DNA of 64,000 nt from the NCBI GenBank assembly GCA_026712715.1, contig JAPOPW010000055.1, positions 1 to 64,000 of the forward strand, given 5' to 3'. Positions 15,259 through 24,242 of the stretch are shown here, in pieces (position 1 is the stretch's first letter; the number at the start of each line of letters is the position of its first letter). Position numbers and translations under genes: made by a program. The stretch is from Immundisolibacterales bacterium (lineage in GTDB: Bacteria > Pseudomonadota > Gammaproteobacteria > HK1). The notes below the pieces were generated by a model. It was not told the DNA's origin. It ran no database searches and worked only from the letters and a program-made list of their open reading frames with translations.

Positions 15259-16845
15259 GTGGTGACCGCGGGCGGCGCGACCGCCGCGGGGCCGGACCGG
15301 CCCGCCGCCGGACCCCGAGGCGAGGACCCGGGGTCATCGGCCGCGGCCGCGGCCGCCCCTCCTCCCGCCCTCCGCCTCGCCGGCATCTCCAAGAACTTCG
15401 GCGGGGTCGACGCCCTCGTCGACGTCGACTTCGAGGTCTCGCCGGGCGAGATCCACTGCCTCGCGGGCGAGAACGGCTCCGGGAAGAGCACCCTCATCAA
15501 GATCGTGAGCGGGGTCTACCAGCCGAACCCGGGCGGGGTGATCGAGTTCGGCGGGCAGCGCTACGAGGGCCTCACCCCCGGCATGGCACGCCGCCTCGGG
15601 GTCCAGGTCATCTGGCAGGACCTCTCCCTCTTCCCGCACCTCGGGGTCGCCGAGAACATCGCCTTCGAGCAGAACCTCGGCCTCCTGCCGCGGCCCTCGC
15701 GCCGGTCGGCGATGCGCCGCACCGCGCGCGAGATGCTGGGGCGCCTCGGCTTCGAGCTCGACCTCGACCAGCCCGTCCGGACCCTCTCGATCGCCAACCG
15801 CCAGGTGGTCGCGATCTGCCGCGCCCTCGTCGCGGAGGCGTCCATCGTCTTCATGGACGAACCGACCGCCTCGCTCACCCAGTCCGAGACCGGTTCGCTC
15901 CTCGAAGTGGTGCGCCGGCTCTCGGCGGCCGGCATCGCGGTCGTGTTCGTCAGCCACCGGCTCGTCGAGCTCATCGAGATCGCCAAGCGAATCACCGTGC
16001 TCCGCGACAGCCGGCGGGTCGGCGTCTTCGAGGCCGGCACCATCACCCACCACCGGCTCGCCGAGCTCATGACCGGGCGGGCCATCGACACGACGGTGCA
16101 CGCGCGCGACCGCAGCGGCGAGGACGCGGTGCTCGAGGTGCGGGGCTTGCGCCGCGAGGGCGAGTACGAGGACATCTCGTGCGCCGTCCACCGGGGCGAG
16201 ATCCTCGGGATGACGGGGCTTCTCGGGGCCGGCCGCACCGAGCTTGCGCTCACCCTCTTCGGCATGACCCGCCCCGACGCGGGCGAGGTCCGCCTCGACG
16301 GGGCGCGGCTCGCCCTGCGCTCGAACCGCGACGCGATCGACGCCGGAATCGCCTACGTCTCGGAGGACCGGCTCACCCTCGGCCTCGTGCAGGCGCAGTC
16401 GATCGCGGACAACGTGGTGGTAACGGTGCTCGAGCGGCTGCGGCGCCTTCGCTGGTTCATCGACTCCGACGCCAAGGCGCGGGCGGTCGGTGACTGGGTC
16501 CGCCACCTCGCGATCCGGGTCGGGACCCCGGAGGACCCGGTGACGACGCTCTCGGGCGGCAACCAGCAGCGGGTGGTGCTCGCGAAGTGGCTCGCCACCA
16601 CCCCACGGGTGCTCATCCTCGACTCGCCGACGGTGGGGGTGGACGTCGGGGCGCGCGCCGCCATCTTCGAGATCGTGCGCGACCTTGCGGAGCGGGGGAT
16701 GGCGATCCTCCTCATCTCCGACGAGGTGCCGGAGGTCTACCACAACGCGGACCGGATCCTGCACATGCGCGGCGGGCGCATCGCCGGCGAGTACCGTCCG
16801 GACGAAACGAGCCTCGACACTCTCGAAGAGGTGATCTATGACTGA
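15259..16845 (+). CDS. Sugar ABC importer ATPase with two nucleotide-binding domains (RbsA/XylG-like)
   Basis: A 528-residue double ATPase. Domain 1 has Walker A GENGSGKSTL, signature LSIANRQ and Walker B IVFMDEPTA. Domain 2 has a degenerate P-loop (GLLGAGRTEL), signature LSGGNQQRV and VLILDSPTVGVD. A degenerate second Walker A is normal for RbsA-type proteins. The first about 38 residues are an Ala/Pro/Gly-rich tail absent from the family. The GTG start (15259; a second GTG follows immediately) has only a weak RBS, so the true start is uncertain. The last 8 nt overlap the first permease gene. Confidence 0.88.
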   Translation: MVTAGGATAAGPDRPAAGPRGEDPGSSAAAAAAPPPALRLAGISKNFGGVDALVDVDFEVSPGEIHCLAGENGSGKSTLIKIVSGVYQPNPGGVIEFGGQRYEGLTPGMARRLGVQVIWQDLSLFPHLGVAENIAFEQNLGLLPRPSRRSAMRRTAREMLGRLGFELDLDQPVRTLSIANRQVVAICRALVAEASIVFMDEPTASLTQSETGSLLEVVRRLSAAGIAVVFVSHRLVELIEIAKRITVLRDSRRVGVFEAGTITHHRLAELMTGRAIDTTVHARDRSGEDAVLEVRGLRREGEYEDISCAVHRGEILGMTGLLGAGRTELALTLFGMTRPDAGEVRLDGARLALRSNRDAIDAGIAYVSEDRLTLGLVQAQSIADNVVVTVLERLRRLRWFIDSDAKARAVGDWVRHLAIRVGTPEDPVTTLSGGNQQRVVLAKWLATTPRVLILDSPTVGVDVGARAAIFEIVRDLAERGMAILLISDEVPEVYHNADRILHMRGGRIAGEYRPDETSLDTLEEVIYD

Positions 16846-18028
16846 GCACGTGCCGGGCGCGGGCGGCGGCGCGGGCGGCAGCGGACCGGGGTCCGGAGCC
16901 GGATCCCGATCCGATTCCGCGTCCGGGGGCTCCTGCTCCGATTCGGGTTCCGGTTCCGGATATCGCCGCAGCGGCGGTCCCGGCCACGGCCGCGAGCGCG
17001 ACCACCCGCGCCGCCGGCGCGGGCTGCCGATGCCCGCCTCGACGGAGGGGTGGCTCCTCGTCGTCATCGTCGTCATCTGCGCGGCGCTCGGGCTCGCCAC
17101 CGACACCTTCCTCACCCTCGTCAACGTGTTCGACCTCCTCAACATCAGCGCCATCAACCTCATCTTCGCGGCGGGGCTCCTCGTGGTCCTCGTCGCGGGC
17201 GGGATCGACATCTCGTTCGCGGTCGGCGCGTCGGTCGTCCAGTACCTGACCGCGCTCGCGGTCATGTCCCTCCTCGGGGGCGGGAGCTGGGTGTCCGGAA
17301 TCGCGTTCGCGATGGCCTTCGGCTTCCTCCTCGGCGCGTTCAACGCAGCCCTCATCCACCACTTCCGGATCATCTCGATCGTGGTGACCATCGCCACCTT
17401 CAACGTGTTCTTCGGCTTCCTCATGTTCTTCACCCGGGGGGTCTCGATCTACGACCTCCCGGACTGGTGGCTCGACCGGGTGATCCTCTTCGAGTACGAG
17501 ACCGCGAGCGGGGACTTCGCGGAGATCACCCTCCCGGTCGTCGCGACGGTGGCCGTCGTGCTCGCGACCTGGGTGCTGCTCCGGCGGCTCAACGTCGGGC
17601 GGCAGCTCTTCGCGCTCGGGGACAACCCCGAGGGCGCGCGCCGCATCGGGGTCAATATCGCCGCGATGCACTACCTCGCGTACGGGTGGCTCGGTATCTG
17701 CGCCGGCATCGCGGGGCTCATGCAGGCGCACTACGTCCAGGAAGTGGTGCCGAACGCGCTCTACGGGCGCGAGCTCGACGTGCTCGCCGCCGTCGTCCTC
17801 GGCGGCGCCCGGCTCGGGGGCGGACGCGGGACGATCCTCGGGGTCATCCTCGGGGTGCTCCTCATCGCGATCACCCAGAACGGGCTCAACCTCCTCGGGA
17901 TCTCCCCCTACGCGTTCCAGATGCTCATCGGGGTCGTGCTCCTCGCCGCGATCACGACGACCAACGTCTCGTGGGAAGCGCTCCTCGGCCGCGGCGGCGT
18001 GATGCGGCGGAGCCGGGGCCGGGTGTGA
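16838..18028 (+). CDS. Sugar ABC importer permease (RbsC/AraH family) with a Gly/Ser-rich N-terminal tail
   Basis: A 396-residue branched-chain/ribose-type permease with about 8-10 membrane segments from STEGWLLVVIVVICAALG onward. VAGGIDISFAVGASVVQ is the conserved RbsC motif, and GRELDVLAAVVLGGARLGGGRGTILG is the ATPase-coupling region. The first roughly 65 residues are a low-complexity Gly/Ser/Arg tail (GSGPGSGAGSRSDSASGG) encoded by a near-hexameric GC-rich tract, not a normal part of this family. It starts inside the ATPase stop (ATGACTGA) and ends in a GTGA overlap with the second permease, so translation is tightly coupled. Confidence 0.85.
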   Translation: MTEHVPGAGGGAGGSGPGSGAGSRSDSASGGSCSDSGSGSGYRRSGGPGHGRERDHPRRRRGLPMPASTEGWLLVVIVVICAALGLATDTFLTLVNVFDLLNISAINLIFAAGLLVVLVAGGIDISFAVGASVVQYLTALAVMSLLGGGSWVSGIAFAMAFGFLLGAFNAALIHHFRIISIVVTIATFNVFFGFLMFFTRGVSIYDLPDWWLDRVILFEYETASGDFAEITLPVVATVAVVLATWVLLRRLNVGRQLFALGDNPEGARRIGVNIAAMHYLAYGWLGICAGIAGLMQAHYVQEVVPNALYGRELDVLAAVVLGGARLGGGRGTILGVILGVLLIAITQNGLNLLGISPYAFQMLIGVVLLAAITTTNVSWEALLGRGGVMRRSRGRV

Positions 18029-19077
18029 GCGGACCGGAGTCGAGCGGGCGGAACGCGGCCGGGACCGGCGCGGCCGCGCCGCGCGGGCTCAACCTCGCCG
18101 CGCTCCTTCGCACCGGGCGCGGAGAGTACGTCGGGCTCGGGTTCCTCCTCGTCGCGGTGCTCGTCCTCTTCGGCTGGACGACCCCGCGCTTCCTCTCCCT
18201 CGCGACGTTCCAGTCGATCGCGTTCCAGATGCCGGAGCTCGGAATCCTGACCCTCGCGATGCTCATCCCGATCCTCTCGGGGGGCCTCAACCTCGCGGTC
18301 ACCTTCTCGGCCAACATCTGCGGGCTCGCCGCAGCGTGGATCCTCCAGTCCCTCGGCGGCCCGGACGCAGGCGTCGTCGCCTTCGCCCTCGCCCTCGCGG
18401 GCGCCCTCGCCCTCGGCACCTTCATCGGGTGGACGATGGGGATCATCGTCGCCTACGTCGGCGCCCATCCCATCCTGGTCTCGCTCGCCTACATGATCTT
18501 CCTTCGCGGGGTGGGCGAGTTCCTCACCCGCGGCGGCGACATCTCGGGGTTCCCGGAGTTCGTCGGGGACATCGGCCACGGCACCGCGCTCGGCATCCCC
18601 ATCCCCTTCCTCATCTTCGCGGGGTGCGCGGCGTGGTGGCACGTGCTCCTCGGCCGCGCGCCGCTCGGTTTCTCCATCTACATGGTGGGGTCGAACATCG
18701 AGGCGACCCGCTACTCCGGGGTCGACACGCGGCGCACCCTTACCCTCATCTACACCCTCTCCGGGCTCATGTGCGCGGTCGCGGGGGTGGTGATGCTGAC
18801 CCGGTTCAACTCCGTCCGGGTCGGGCACGGCGAGGCATACCTCCTCATCACCGTGCTCGCCTGCTTCCTCGGCGGGGTGGATCCCTTCGGCGGGTTCGGG
18901 AGGACCGCATCGGTGGTGCTCGCCCTCGTCATCCTCCAGGTCATCTCGTCGGGGCTCAACCTCCTCGGCGCGAACCAGCACCTCGCGACCGCCCTGTGGG
19001 GGAGCTTCCTCGTGGTGGTGATGGTCGCCCGCTTCATCGTCCTGCGCATCCGGGCCGGGCCGAACCGCGACTCATGA
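18025..19077 (+). CDS. Second sugar ABC importer permease (RbsC/LsrD-like)
   Basis: A 350-residue permease of the same family as its neighbour. LSGGLNLAVTFSANICG is the membrane motif corresponding to GGIDISVG, and VLACFLGGVDPFGGFG is the coupling segment. Two different permeases with one double ATPase is the LsrC/LsrD and RhaP/RhaQ arrangement, so the channel is probably a heterodimer. The GTG at 18025 overlaps the preceding stop; the long ORF beginning at 17050 is a shadow of the first permease. Its 3' end overlaps the convergent MFS gene by 6 bp. Confidence 0.85.
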   Translation: MSGPESSGRNAAGTGAAAPRGLNLAALLRTGRGEYVGLGFLLVAVLVLFGWTTPRFLSLATFQSIAFQMPELGILTLAMLIPILSGGLNLAVTFSANICGLAAAWILQSLGGPDAGVVAFALALAGALALGTFIGWTMGIIVAYVGAHPILVSLAYMIFLRGVGEFLTRGGDISGFPEFVGDIGHGTALGIPIPFLIFAGCAAWWHVLLGRAPLGFSIYMVGSNIEATRYSGVDTRRTLTLIYTLSGLMCAVAGVVMLTRFNSVRVGHGEAYLLITVLACFLGGVDPFGGFGRTASVVLALVILQVISSGLNLLGANQHLATALWGSFLVVVMVARFIVLRIRAGPNRDS

Positions 19078-20310
19078 CGTCGGGCCGGGGCCGGGACCGC
19101 CGGCCGGCGACTCCGGCGGTGGCGGCCGGCGCCGCAGCGTCTCCGGCACCAGCCACGCGGAGACCGCGGCCCCCGCGAAGCCGACCGCGCCCGCGAGCCC
19201 GAGGGTTGCGCCGAGAGCGAAGACGCCGGTCACCGCGCTGAAGACGAAGGGGCCGGCCGCGTGGCCCGTGTCGCCGAGGAGGCGCCACACCCCCAGGAAC
19301 TCCCCGCGGTTCGTGCGCGGAGACAGATCCGCCCCCAGGGCCATGATGATCCCGGTACCGAACCCGTTTCCGATCCCGGCGAGGAGCGCGACTGCAAGAT
19401 AGGTCCAGAAGGTGGAGGTGAACGGCATCAGGGCGAGGCTCGCGCCAAGAATTGCGAGCGACGGCACGAGGCTCCACTTTCGCCCCCGGAAGTCCATCAG
19501 CCGCCCCGCCGGATAGAACATCGCGGCATCGACGGCGGACGAGAGACCGAAGACGAGCCCGATGCTCGCCGCGTCGAGCCCGATCGCCTCCCCCCAGAGC
19601 GGGATGAGCACCTGGCGGGCGGAGCGCACGAACTGCATCGAGACCGACGCGATTCCGCCGCGCGTGAACTCGCGCCGATGGTCGCGGAGGATCCGGGCGA
19701 TGACTGCGCCGTGCGGCTGGGAGCCGCCCCGCGCGCGCACCCGCGAGCGCCGCACGAAGATGGCGATGAGCACCAGGCCGGCCACGTTGAGCAGCGCGGC
19801 GGCGACAAACGCGACGGGATATCCGTACACCTCGGCGACGAGGCCGCCCGCCGCCGGGCCGACGAAGAGCCCCACCCGCTGAATGCCGGCGAGCAGGGTG
19901 ATCGCGCGCCCCCGGTACGCGACCGGGCACTGCCGCGCCACGTAGTTGAGCCGCCCCAGCATGAGGGCGCCGAAGCCCGCCCCGAGGACGAGGGCGAACG
20001 CGCCGAGCATCCAGGGCGTCCCGGCAAGGGCGATGCCGGTGCAGGCGACGGCGACGAGCACGATCCCCGCCACCATCGTGATCTTGTCCCCGAGGCGGGT
20101 GACCGCGACGCCGGACGGCAGGTCGGAGATCATGGTGCCGATGCCGCGCATGCCGAGCACCGCGGCGGCGGCGGCCGGACCGCCCCCGACCTCGAGCACG
20201 AGGAGCGGCAGCAGGATGAGAGTCGCCTGGTACCCGATCGCGATGCAGACGGCCGGCGCGTAGACGGAGAAGGTCAGGCGCCGGAAGGCGGCCCGCGCTC
20301 CCGATGGCAT
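19072..20310 (-). CDS. MFS transporter
   Basis: A 412-residue major facilitator superfamily protein with about 12 hydrophobic segments (APAVCIAIGYQATLILLPLL at the start). A loop between helices 2 and 3 reads DLPSGVAVTRLGDK, the motif A region, and a second copy lies in YPAGRLMDFRGRKW. The central cytoplasmic loop (RRSRVRARGGSQPHG) divides two six-helix bundles. The pattern is that of drug/metabolite exporters, but the substrate cannot be told. It stands alone, convergent with the sugar importer and 212 bp from the next gene. Confidence 0.85.
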   Translation of the reverse strand: MPSGARAAFRRLTFSVYAPAVCIAIGYQATLILLPLLVLEVGGGPAAAAAVLGMRGIGTMISDLPSGVAVTRLGDKITMVAGIVLVAVACTGIALAGTPWMLGAFALVLGAGFGALMLGRLNYVARQCPVAYRGRAITLLAGIQRVGLFVGPAAGGLVAEVYGYPVAFVAAALLNVAGLVLIAIFVRRSRVRARGGSQPHGAVIARILRDHRREFTRGGIASVSMQFVRSARQVLIPLWGEAIGLDAASIGLVFGLSSAVDAAMFYPAGRLMDFRGRKWSLVPSLAILGASLALMPFTSTFWTYLAVALLAGIGNGFGTGIIMALGADLSPRTNRGEFLGVWRLLGDTGHAAGPFVFSAVTGVFALGATLGLAGAVGFAGAAVSAWLVPETLRRRPPPPESPAGGPGPGPTS

Positions 20311-20522
20311 CGGTCGGGCCAGGTCAACGCCTCCCGATCCGGCGCCCTGGAGAGCGACTCGAGCGCGGGCGGCGCAGCAATCGGCGAGGCCCGAAGTTCA
20401 TGTCCTGGGAACGCCGGCTACTTCGGCGGCAATCGTGCCAATGGCGGCGAGCGCCGCGCCCTCGCGGCGAGAGGAGCGGAGCCCGCCGGTGCCGGCGGGC
20501 CGGAACCGGCTCTAGCGGGGGC

Positions 20523-21788
20523 TCAATCGGCGGCGCTCTTGCGGGCCGCCGCGAGCGCGTCGAAGGTCGCGGCCTTGACCGCCGCCGGCACCACCGGCAC
20601 GTCGTCGCGGTCGATCGGGGGCATGAACCGCTTGCGCGCCACCGCCGCCTCGATGTGGGGCGCGAGCGACGACGCCTTGCGCGCCTCGCGCGACGCCGCG
20701 TCGGCCTGGAACTTCGGCATCACCGTCCGGGCGAAGAGCTCGAGCGACTCGCAGATGTTCGAGTGGGAATTGCGCCCCGCCTGTTGCATGAAGATCACCT
20801 GGTCGACCCCCGCCTCCTGGAGCTCCCGGAGGTGGCGCTCCATGTCGGCCGGGGTCCCGATCCCCGCCCCGTCGAACTCCGCCCGCGCGAGGGCGGCCTG
20901 GATGAGGCGGTCGGACGCGTCGCCGCGCTTCTGCACGAACTCGTTCCACATGTCGCTGTAGCCGGGGACGAAGTCCTCCGCCACCAGCTTCTGCTGCGCA
21001 TAGCGGAAGAACTCGAAGTGGTCCTGGCCCCGGCGGATCGCCTCGGCGCGGTCCTCGTGCATCGAGAAGGCGGACACCATCGCGAGGTTCGCGTTGACGG
21101 TGTGCCCGAGCGGCACGCACTCCTCGCTCGCGATGATGTCGTAGTAGACCTGCGACCATGTCCGCGCCTCGTCCGGGTCGAGGAAGGAGAACGCGAGCGC
21201 GCCGACCCCGTTCCGGGCTGCGATCTTGATGGTGTCGCGATTGGTGCAGGCCATCCAGATGGGCGGATGCGGGCGCTGCAGCGGCTTCGGGAGGACGTTG
21301 CGGCAGGGCATGGAGAAGCCCTCCCCCTCGAAGCCGGGATAGGGGGTCAGCACCATCATGTTGCAGATCTGCTCGGCCGCCTCCAGGGACCGCGCCCGCT
21401 TCGTCTTGGCCTTGATGCCGAACGCGCCGAGCTCGAGCCGGGTGGCCCCCTCCCCGATGCCGAGGTCCACCCGGCCGTCCGAGAGGAGGTCGAGGGTCGC
21501 GACGCACTCGGCGGTGCGGGCGGGGTGGTTGTAGCTCGGGATCACCTGGCGGATGCCATGCCCTAGCCGGATCCCCGAGGTGCGGGCGGCGGCCGCGGCG
21601 AGGAACACCTCCGGGGCCGACGAGTGCGAGTACTCGTCCAGAAAATGGTGCTCCACCTCCCAGGCGTAGTCGAAGCCGAGGCGGTCGGCAAGGACCACCT
21701 GCTCGAGCGCCTCCTTGAACAGGCGGTGCTCGTCGCCTTCGCCCCACGGCTTGGGCAGTTGAAGCTCGTAGAAGACCCCGAAGCGCAT
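20523..21788 (-). CDS. LLM-class flavin-dependent oxidoreductase (luciferase-like)
   Basis: A 421-residue bacterial-luciferase-fold TIM-barrel protein, MRFGVFYELQLPKPW onward, with the diagnostic DYAWEVEHHFLDEYSHSS, VDLGIGEGATRLE and HPPIWMACTN segments. Such enzymes use FMNH2 or F420 to oxidise or desulfonate small substrates. The ORF extends 81 codons upstream through the MITE-like element, but the family N terminus is at 21788. It is divergent from coaE. A second LLM protein of a different subgroup lies at 22818, so the pair may act on related substrates. Confidence 0.85.
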   Translation of the reverse strand: MRFGVFYELQLPKPWGEGDEHRLFKEALEQVVLADRLGFDYAWEVEHHFLDEYSHSSAPEVFLAAAAARTSGIRLGHGIRQVIPSYNHPARTAECVATLDLLSDGRVDLGIGEGATRLELGAFGIKAKTKRARSLEAAEQICNMMVLTPYPGFEGEGFSMPCRNVLPKPLQRPHPPIWMACTNRDTIKIAARNGVGALAFSFLDPDEARTWSQVYYDIIASEECVPLGHTVNANLAMVSAFSMHEDRAEAIRRGQDHFEFFRYAQQKLVAEDFVPGYSDMWNEFVQKRGDASDRLIQAALARAEFDGAGIGTPADMERHLRELQEAGVDQVIFMQQAGRNSHSNICESLELFARTVMPKFQADAASREARKASSLAPHIEAAVARKRFMPPIDRDDVPVVPAAVKAATFDALAAARKSAAD

Positions 21789-21870
21789 GTCGAACGTCCC
21801 GATTTCATCGTGCCGAGCCCAAGAGCATGGCATTGTCGCGCGGGTTCGGCAACGATAGGGGGCTCGCCGG

Positions 21871-22065
21871 CAGGGCCATTTCACGCTGGCCGGGGCAAGG
21901 CCCCTCTCCCCCCGGGAGAGGGGTTTGGGGTGAGGGGAGGACGACCGTCGGCGCACTTGCGGGGAGGTTCCTCGGCCTCGGCCCCTCACCCCCGGCCCCT
22001 TTCCCGAGGGGAGAGGGGAGACGGCACGCACGCTCCCGGCCGATGGCCAGCGTGAAATGACCCTG
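21871..22065. mobile_element. 195-bp MITE-like element with terminal inverted repeats and 9-bp target duplication
   Basis: The left end (21871-21891) and right end (22045-22065) are 21-bp inverted repeats with one mismatch, sharing CATTTCACGCTGGCC. They are flanked by the direct repeat GCTCGCCGG at 21862-21870 and 22066-22074, a perfect 9-bp target-site duplication. The interior holds GC-rich palindromes (CCCCTCTCCC/GGGAGAGGGG and related) and no gene. It lies in the divergent intergenic region, 82 bp from the LLM start and 42 bp from the coaE start, so it may supply or separate promoters. Confidence 0.82.
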
Positions 22066-22107
22066 GCTCGCCGGGACCGGACGAATCATCCGCGGAAAGG
22101 AAGTGCA

Positions 22108-22776
22108 TTGAGCGAAGCGAGGGGAGATCCGACCGGATTCGTGCCGCCCGTCATCGGCCTCACGGGCGGGATCGCGGCCGGGAAGTCCACGGTCTCGGAG
22201 CGGCTCGCCGCCCGCGGCGCGCACGTCGTCGACGCGGACCGGGTAGGGCACCGGGTGCTCATGCGCGGGGGCGAAGCCTACGCGAGGGTGGTTGCCTCGT
22301 TCGGGGCGGAGATCCTGGACGAGACGGAGGAGATCGTGCGCCCGCGTCTCGGACGGCTCGTGTTCGCCGACACGGCGCGCCTCGCCGAGCTCAACCGCCT
22401 GACCCACCCCCCGATGGCGGAGCGGATGCGGCGCGAGTTCGCCGAAGTCCGGAGCCGCCCGTCCCCCCCGCCGTTCATCGTCCTCGACGCGGCGGTGCTG
22501 TTCGAGGCGGGGTGGGACGCGCTCTGCGACGAGGTGTGGACGGTGAGCGCTCATCCTGCGAGGGCGCTCGAGCGCCTCGTCGCCCGCAACCGGCTCACTC
22601 CCGACGCGGCCCGCGCCCGCATCGAAGCCCAGCTCGCGAACGCGGAGCGCGAGGCGCGCGCGCACCGCGTCATCCGCAACGACGGCACCCTCGATGAGCT
22701 CGCCGCGGCCGCAGACTCCCTGGCTGCGGCAATATGCAGCGGCGCTTGTGCGTTCGCGCCGCCCCCGCTACGCTGA
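22108..22776 (+). CDS. coaE: Dephospho-CoA kinase
   Basis: A 222-residue P-loop kinase for the last step of coenzyme A synthesis, phosphorylating the 3'-hydroxyl of dephospho-CoA. Walker A is GLTGGIAAGKSTV, followed by the CoaE-specific DADRVGHRVL, RLTHPP and FIVLDAAVLFEAGWD. The lid region is RLVARNRLTPDAARARI. The TTG at 22108 is preceded by GGAAAGGAAG at good spacing; a GTG at 22141 directly before IGLTGG is the alternative. The ORF start at 22057 lies in the MITE-like element and is rejected. Unusually, it is not next to pilD/yacG but between two luciferase-like genes. Confidence 0.92.
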   Translation: MSEARGDPTGFVPPVIGLTGGIAAGKSTVSERLAARGAHVVDADRVGHRVLMRGGEAYARVVASFGAEILDETEEIVRPRLGRLVFADTARLAELNRLTHPPMAERMRREFAEVRSRPSPPPFIVLDAAVLFEAGWDALCDEVWTVSAHPARALERLVARNRLTPDAARARIEAQLANAEREARAHRVIRNDGTLDELAAAADSLAAAICSGACAFAPPPLR

Positions 22777-22817
22777 ACCGGTTCGGAGGCGAGCTAGAGA
22801 AGAGGAGAGAATCTGCG

Positions 22818-23897
22818 ATGGACCTTGGTCTGTTCACCATGCCCCTGCACCCTCCGGGGGCCAATTTCACCGAATCCCTCAAGGCGGATCTCGACCAGAT
22901 CGTCAAGCTCGACGAGCTCGGCTACTCCGAGGCGTGGATCGGTGAGCACTTCACTTCGGAGTGGGAGAACATTCCCTCGCCGGAACTGCTCATCGCGCAG
23001 GCGATCCCGCTGACGAAGCAGATTCGGCTGGGGACCGGGGTGAGCTGCATGCCCAACCACGATCCCTTCGTCCTCGCCCACCGAATCGCCCAGCTCGACC
23101 ACATGTCGGAAGGCCGGCTCAACTGGGGTGTCGGCACCGGGAGCTTCCCCGGCGACATGCGGGTATTCGGCTACTGGGGGGACAATCCGGCGGTCGACAG
23201 CCGTGTCTACACGCGGGCCGCCCTGGACACGATCCTCCAGCTCTGGACCGATCCGAAGCCCGGGGTGTACGAGAGCGAGGGATTCAGCTTCACGATTCCC
23301 GAGCCCGAGGATGACGTCGGGCTGCGTGCCCACGTCAGGCCGTACCAGCTGCCGCACCCGCCGATTGGAGTGGCGGGAGTGTCCCCGCGGTCGTCCACCC
23401 TCAAGATGGCGGCCAGCCGAGGGTGGATCCCGATGTCCATCAACCTGATTCCGCCGGTCCTGCTGAAGACCCACTGGGACGCCATCGAGGAGGGCGCTCG
23501 CGAAGCGGGGCGGGAACCGGACTGTGGCGCGTGGCGGGTGGCGCGCGAGGTACTCGTCGCCGAGTCGGGGGCCGAGGCGAGAAAACTCGCCCGCGAGGGC
23601 ATCCTCGCCCGCGATTTCAAGGACTACTTCTTCAAGCTCCTCCCGAAGGTCGGAATGCTGGGGCTCCTGAAGAACGACCCCGACATGTCCGACGCCGAGG
23701 TGACGATCGACTATCTCATCGACAACGTGTTCATCGTCGGCAGCGTGGACGAGGTGGCGCAGCAGATCAACGATCTCCGGGGCGAGATCGGCGAGTTCGG
23801 GACCCTGCTCGCGATGGGCCACGAGTGGGAGCCCTACGGCGCCTGGTACGAGTCGATGGCCCTGCTCAAGAACGAGGTGCTGCCCAAGGTCTCGTAA
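22818..23897 (+). CDS. LLM-class flavin-dependent monooxygenase
   Basis: A 359-residue luciferase-family protein beginning MDLGLFTMPLHPPGANFTE. EAWIGEHFTSEWENIPSPELLIAQ, RIAQLDHMSEGRLNWGVGTGSFPGD and HPPIGVAGVSP are hallmarks of the alkanal-monooxygenase alpha-chain-like group. The GSFPGD/MPLHPPG type often occurs near transport and degradation genes. The start at 22818 is preceded by GAGGAGAGA; the ORF track adds 28 upstream codons overlapping coaE. It begins 41 bp after coaE and may share its transcript. The substrate is unknown. Confidence 0.85.
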   Translation: MDLGLFTMPLHPPGANFTESLKADLDQIVKLDELGYSEAWIGEHFTSEWENIPSPELLIAQAIPLTKQIRLGTGVSCMPNHDPFVLAHRIAQLDHMSEGRLNWGVGTGSFPGDMRVFGYWGDNPAVDSRVYTRAALDTILQLWTDPKPGVYESEGFSFTIPEPEDDVGLRAHVRPYQLPHPPIGVAGVSPRSSTLKMAASRGWIPMSINLIPPVLLKTHWDAIEEGAREAGREPDCGAWRVAREVLVAESGAEARKLAREGILARDFKDYFFKLLPKVGMLGLLKNDPDMSDAEVTIDYLIDNVFIVGSVDEVAQQINDLRGEIGEFGTLLAMGHEWEPYGAWYESMALLKNEVLPKVS

Positions 23898-24242
23898 GGC
23901 GGGCATGGCCCGGGGGACGTGGCCAAACTCGGGGGCCATATCAGGGGCCAAGCGGCGGACCCGTCCGGGGTGCATGTCGGGGGGGCAAGCCGGGCTGAAG
24001 GCTCGCAACCCCGACCTCCCCGCACCGCGACGGGATGCGCGCACCGCCCGCTCTACGGTGGGTTCGCGTACCACACCATAGGCGCCGGGGTAGTCCCGGC
24101 CGGAGCCATCGAGCGCCGACCGTGTCGGGCGGGCGGGTGCGCGCTCCCCGGTTCGTTTATCCTCCGCGGTTCCGTGGTGGCTGGCCAGCATGTATTCTGG
24201 AGGGCCATCCTTTGACCAACCGGAACACACCGGAGGACCAAC
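23898..24242 (+). promoter_or_regulatory. Leader/promoter region of the MalEFGK-type importer
   Basis: A 345-bp non-coding stretch. GCTGGCCAGC, a perfect 10-bp palindrome, lies at 24180-24189, immediately before a TATTCT -10-like box (24193-24198); an operator in that spacer would suit a LacI-type repressor. The -35 is poor. GGAGGACCAAC precedes the binding-protein ATG. The overlapping plus-strand ORF 23919-24215 is not supported. Confidence 0.4.

Noticed and set aside
15334-17433. 699-residue minus-strand ORF opposite the sugar importer ATPase and permease
   Set aside because: Asp/Glu/Arg/His-rich low-complexity translation, a typical antisense frame in GC-rich DNA; the plus-strand genes have full motifs.
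21789-22031. N-terminal extension of the LLM protein at 20523
   Set aside because: The extra codons are mostly the MITE-like element read through; the family N terminus is MRFGVFYE.
23919-24215. 98-residue plus-strand ORF before the MalE-type gene
   Set aside because: No RBS or motif; overlaps the likely promoter and operator.
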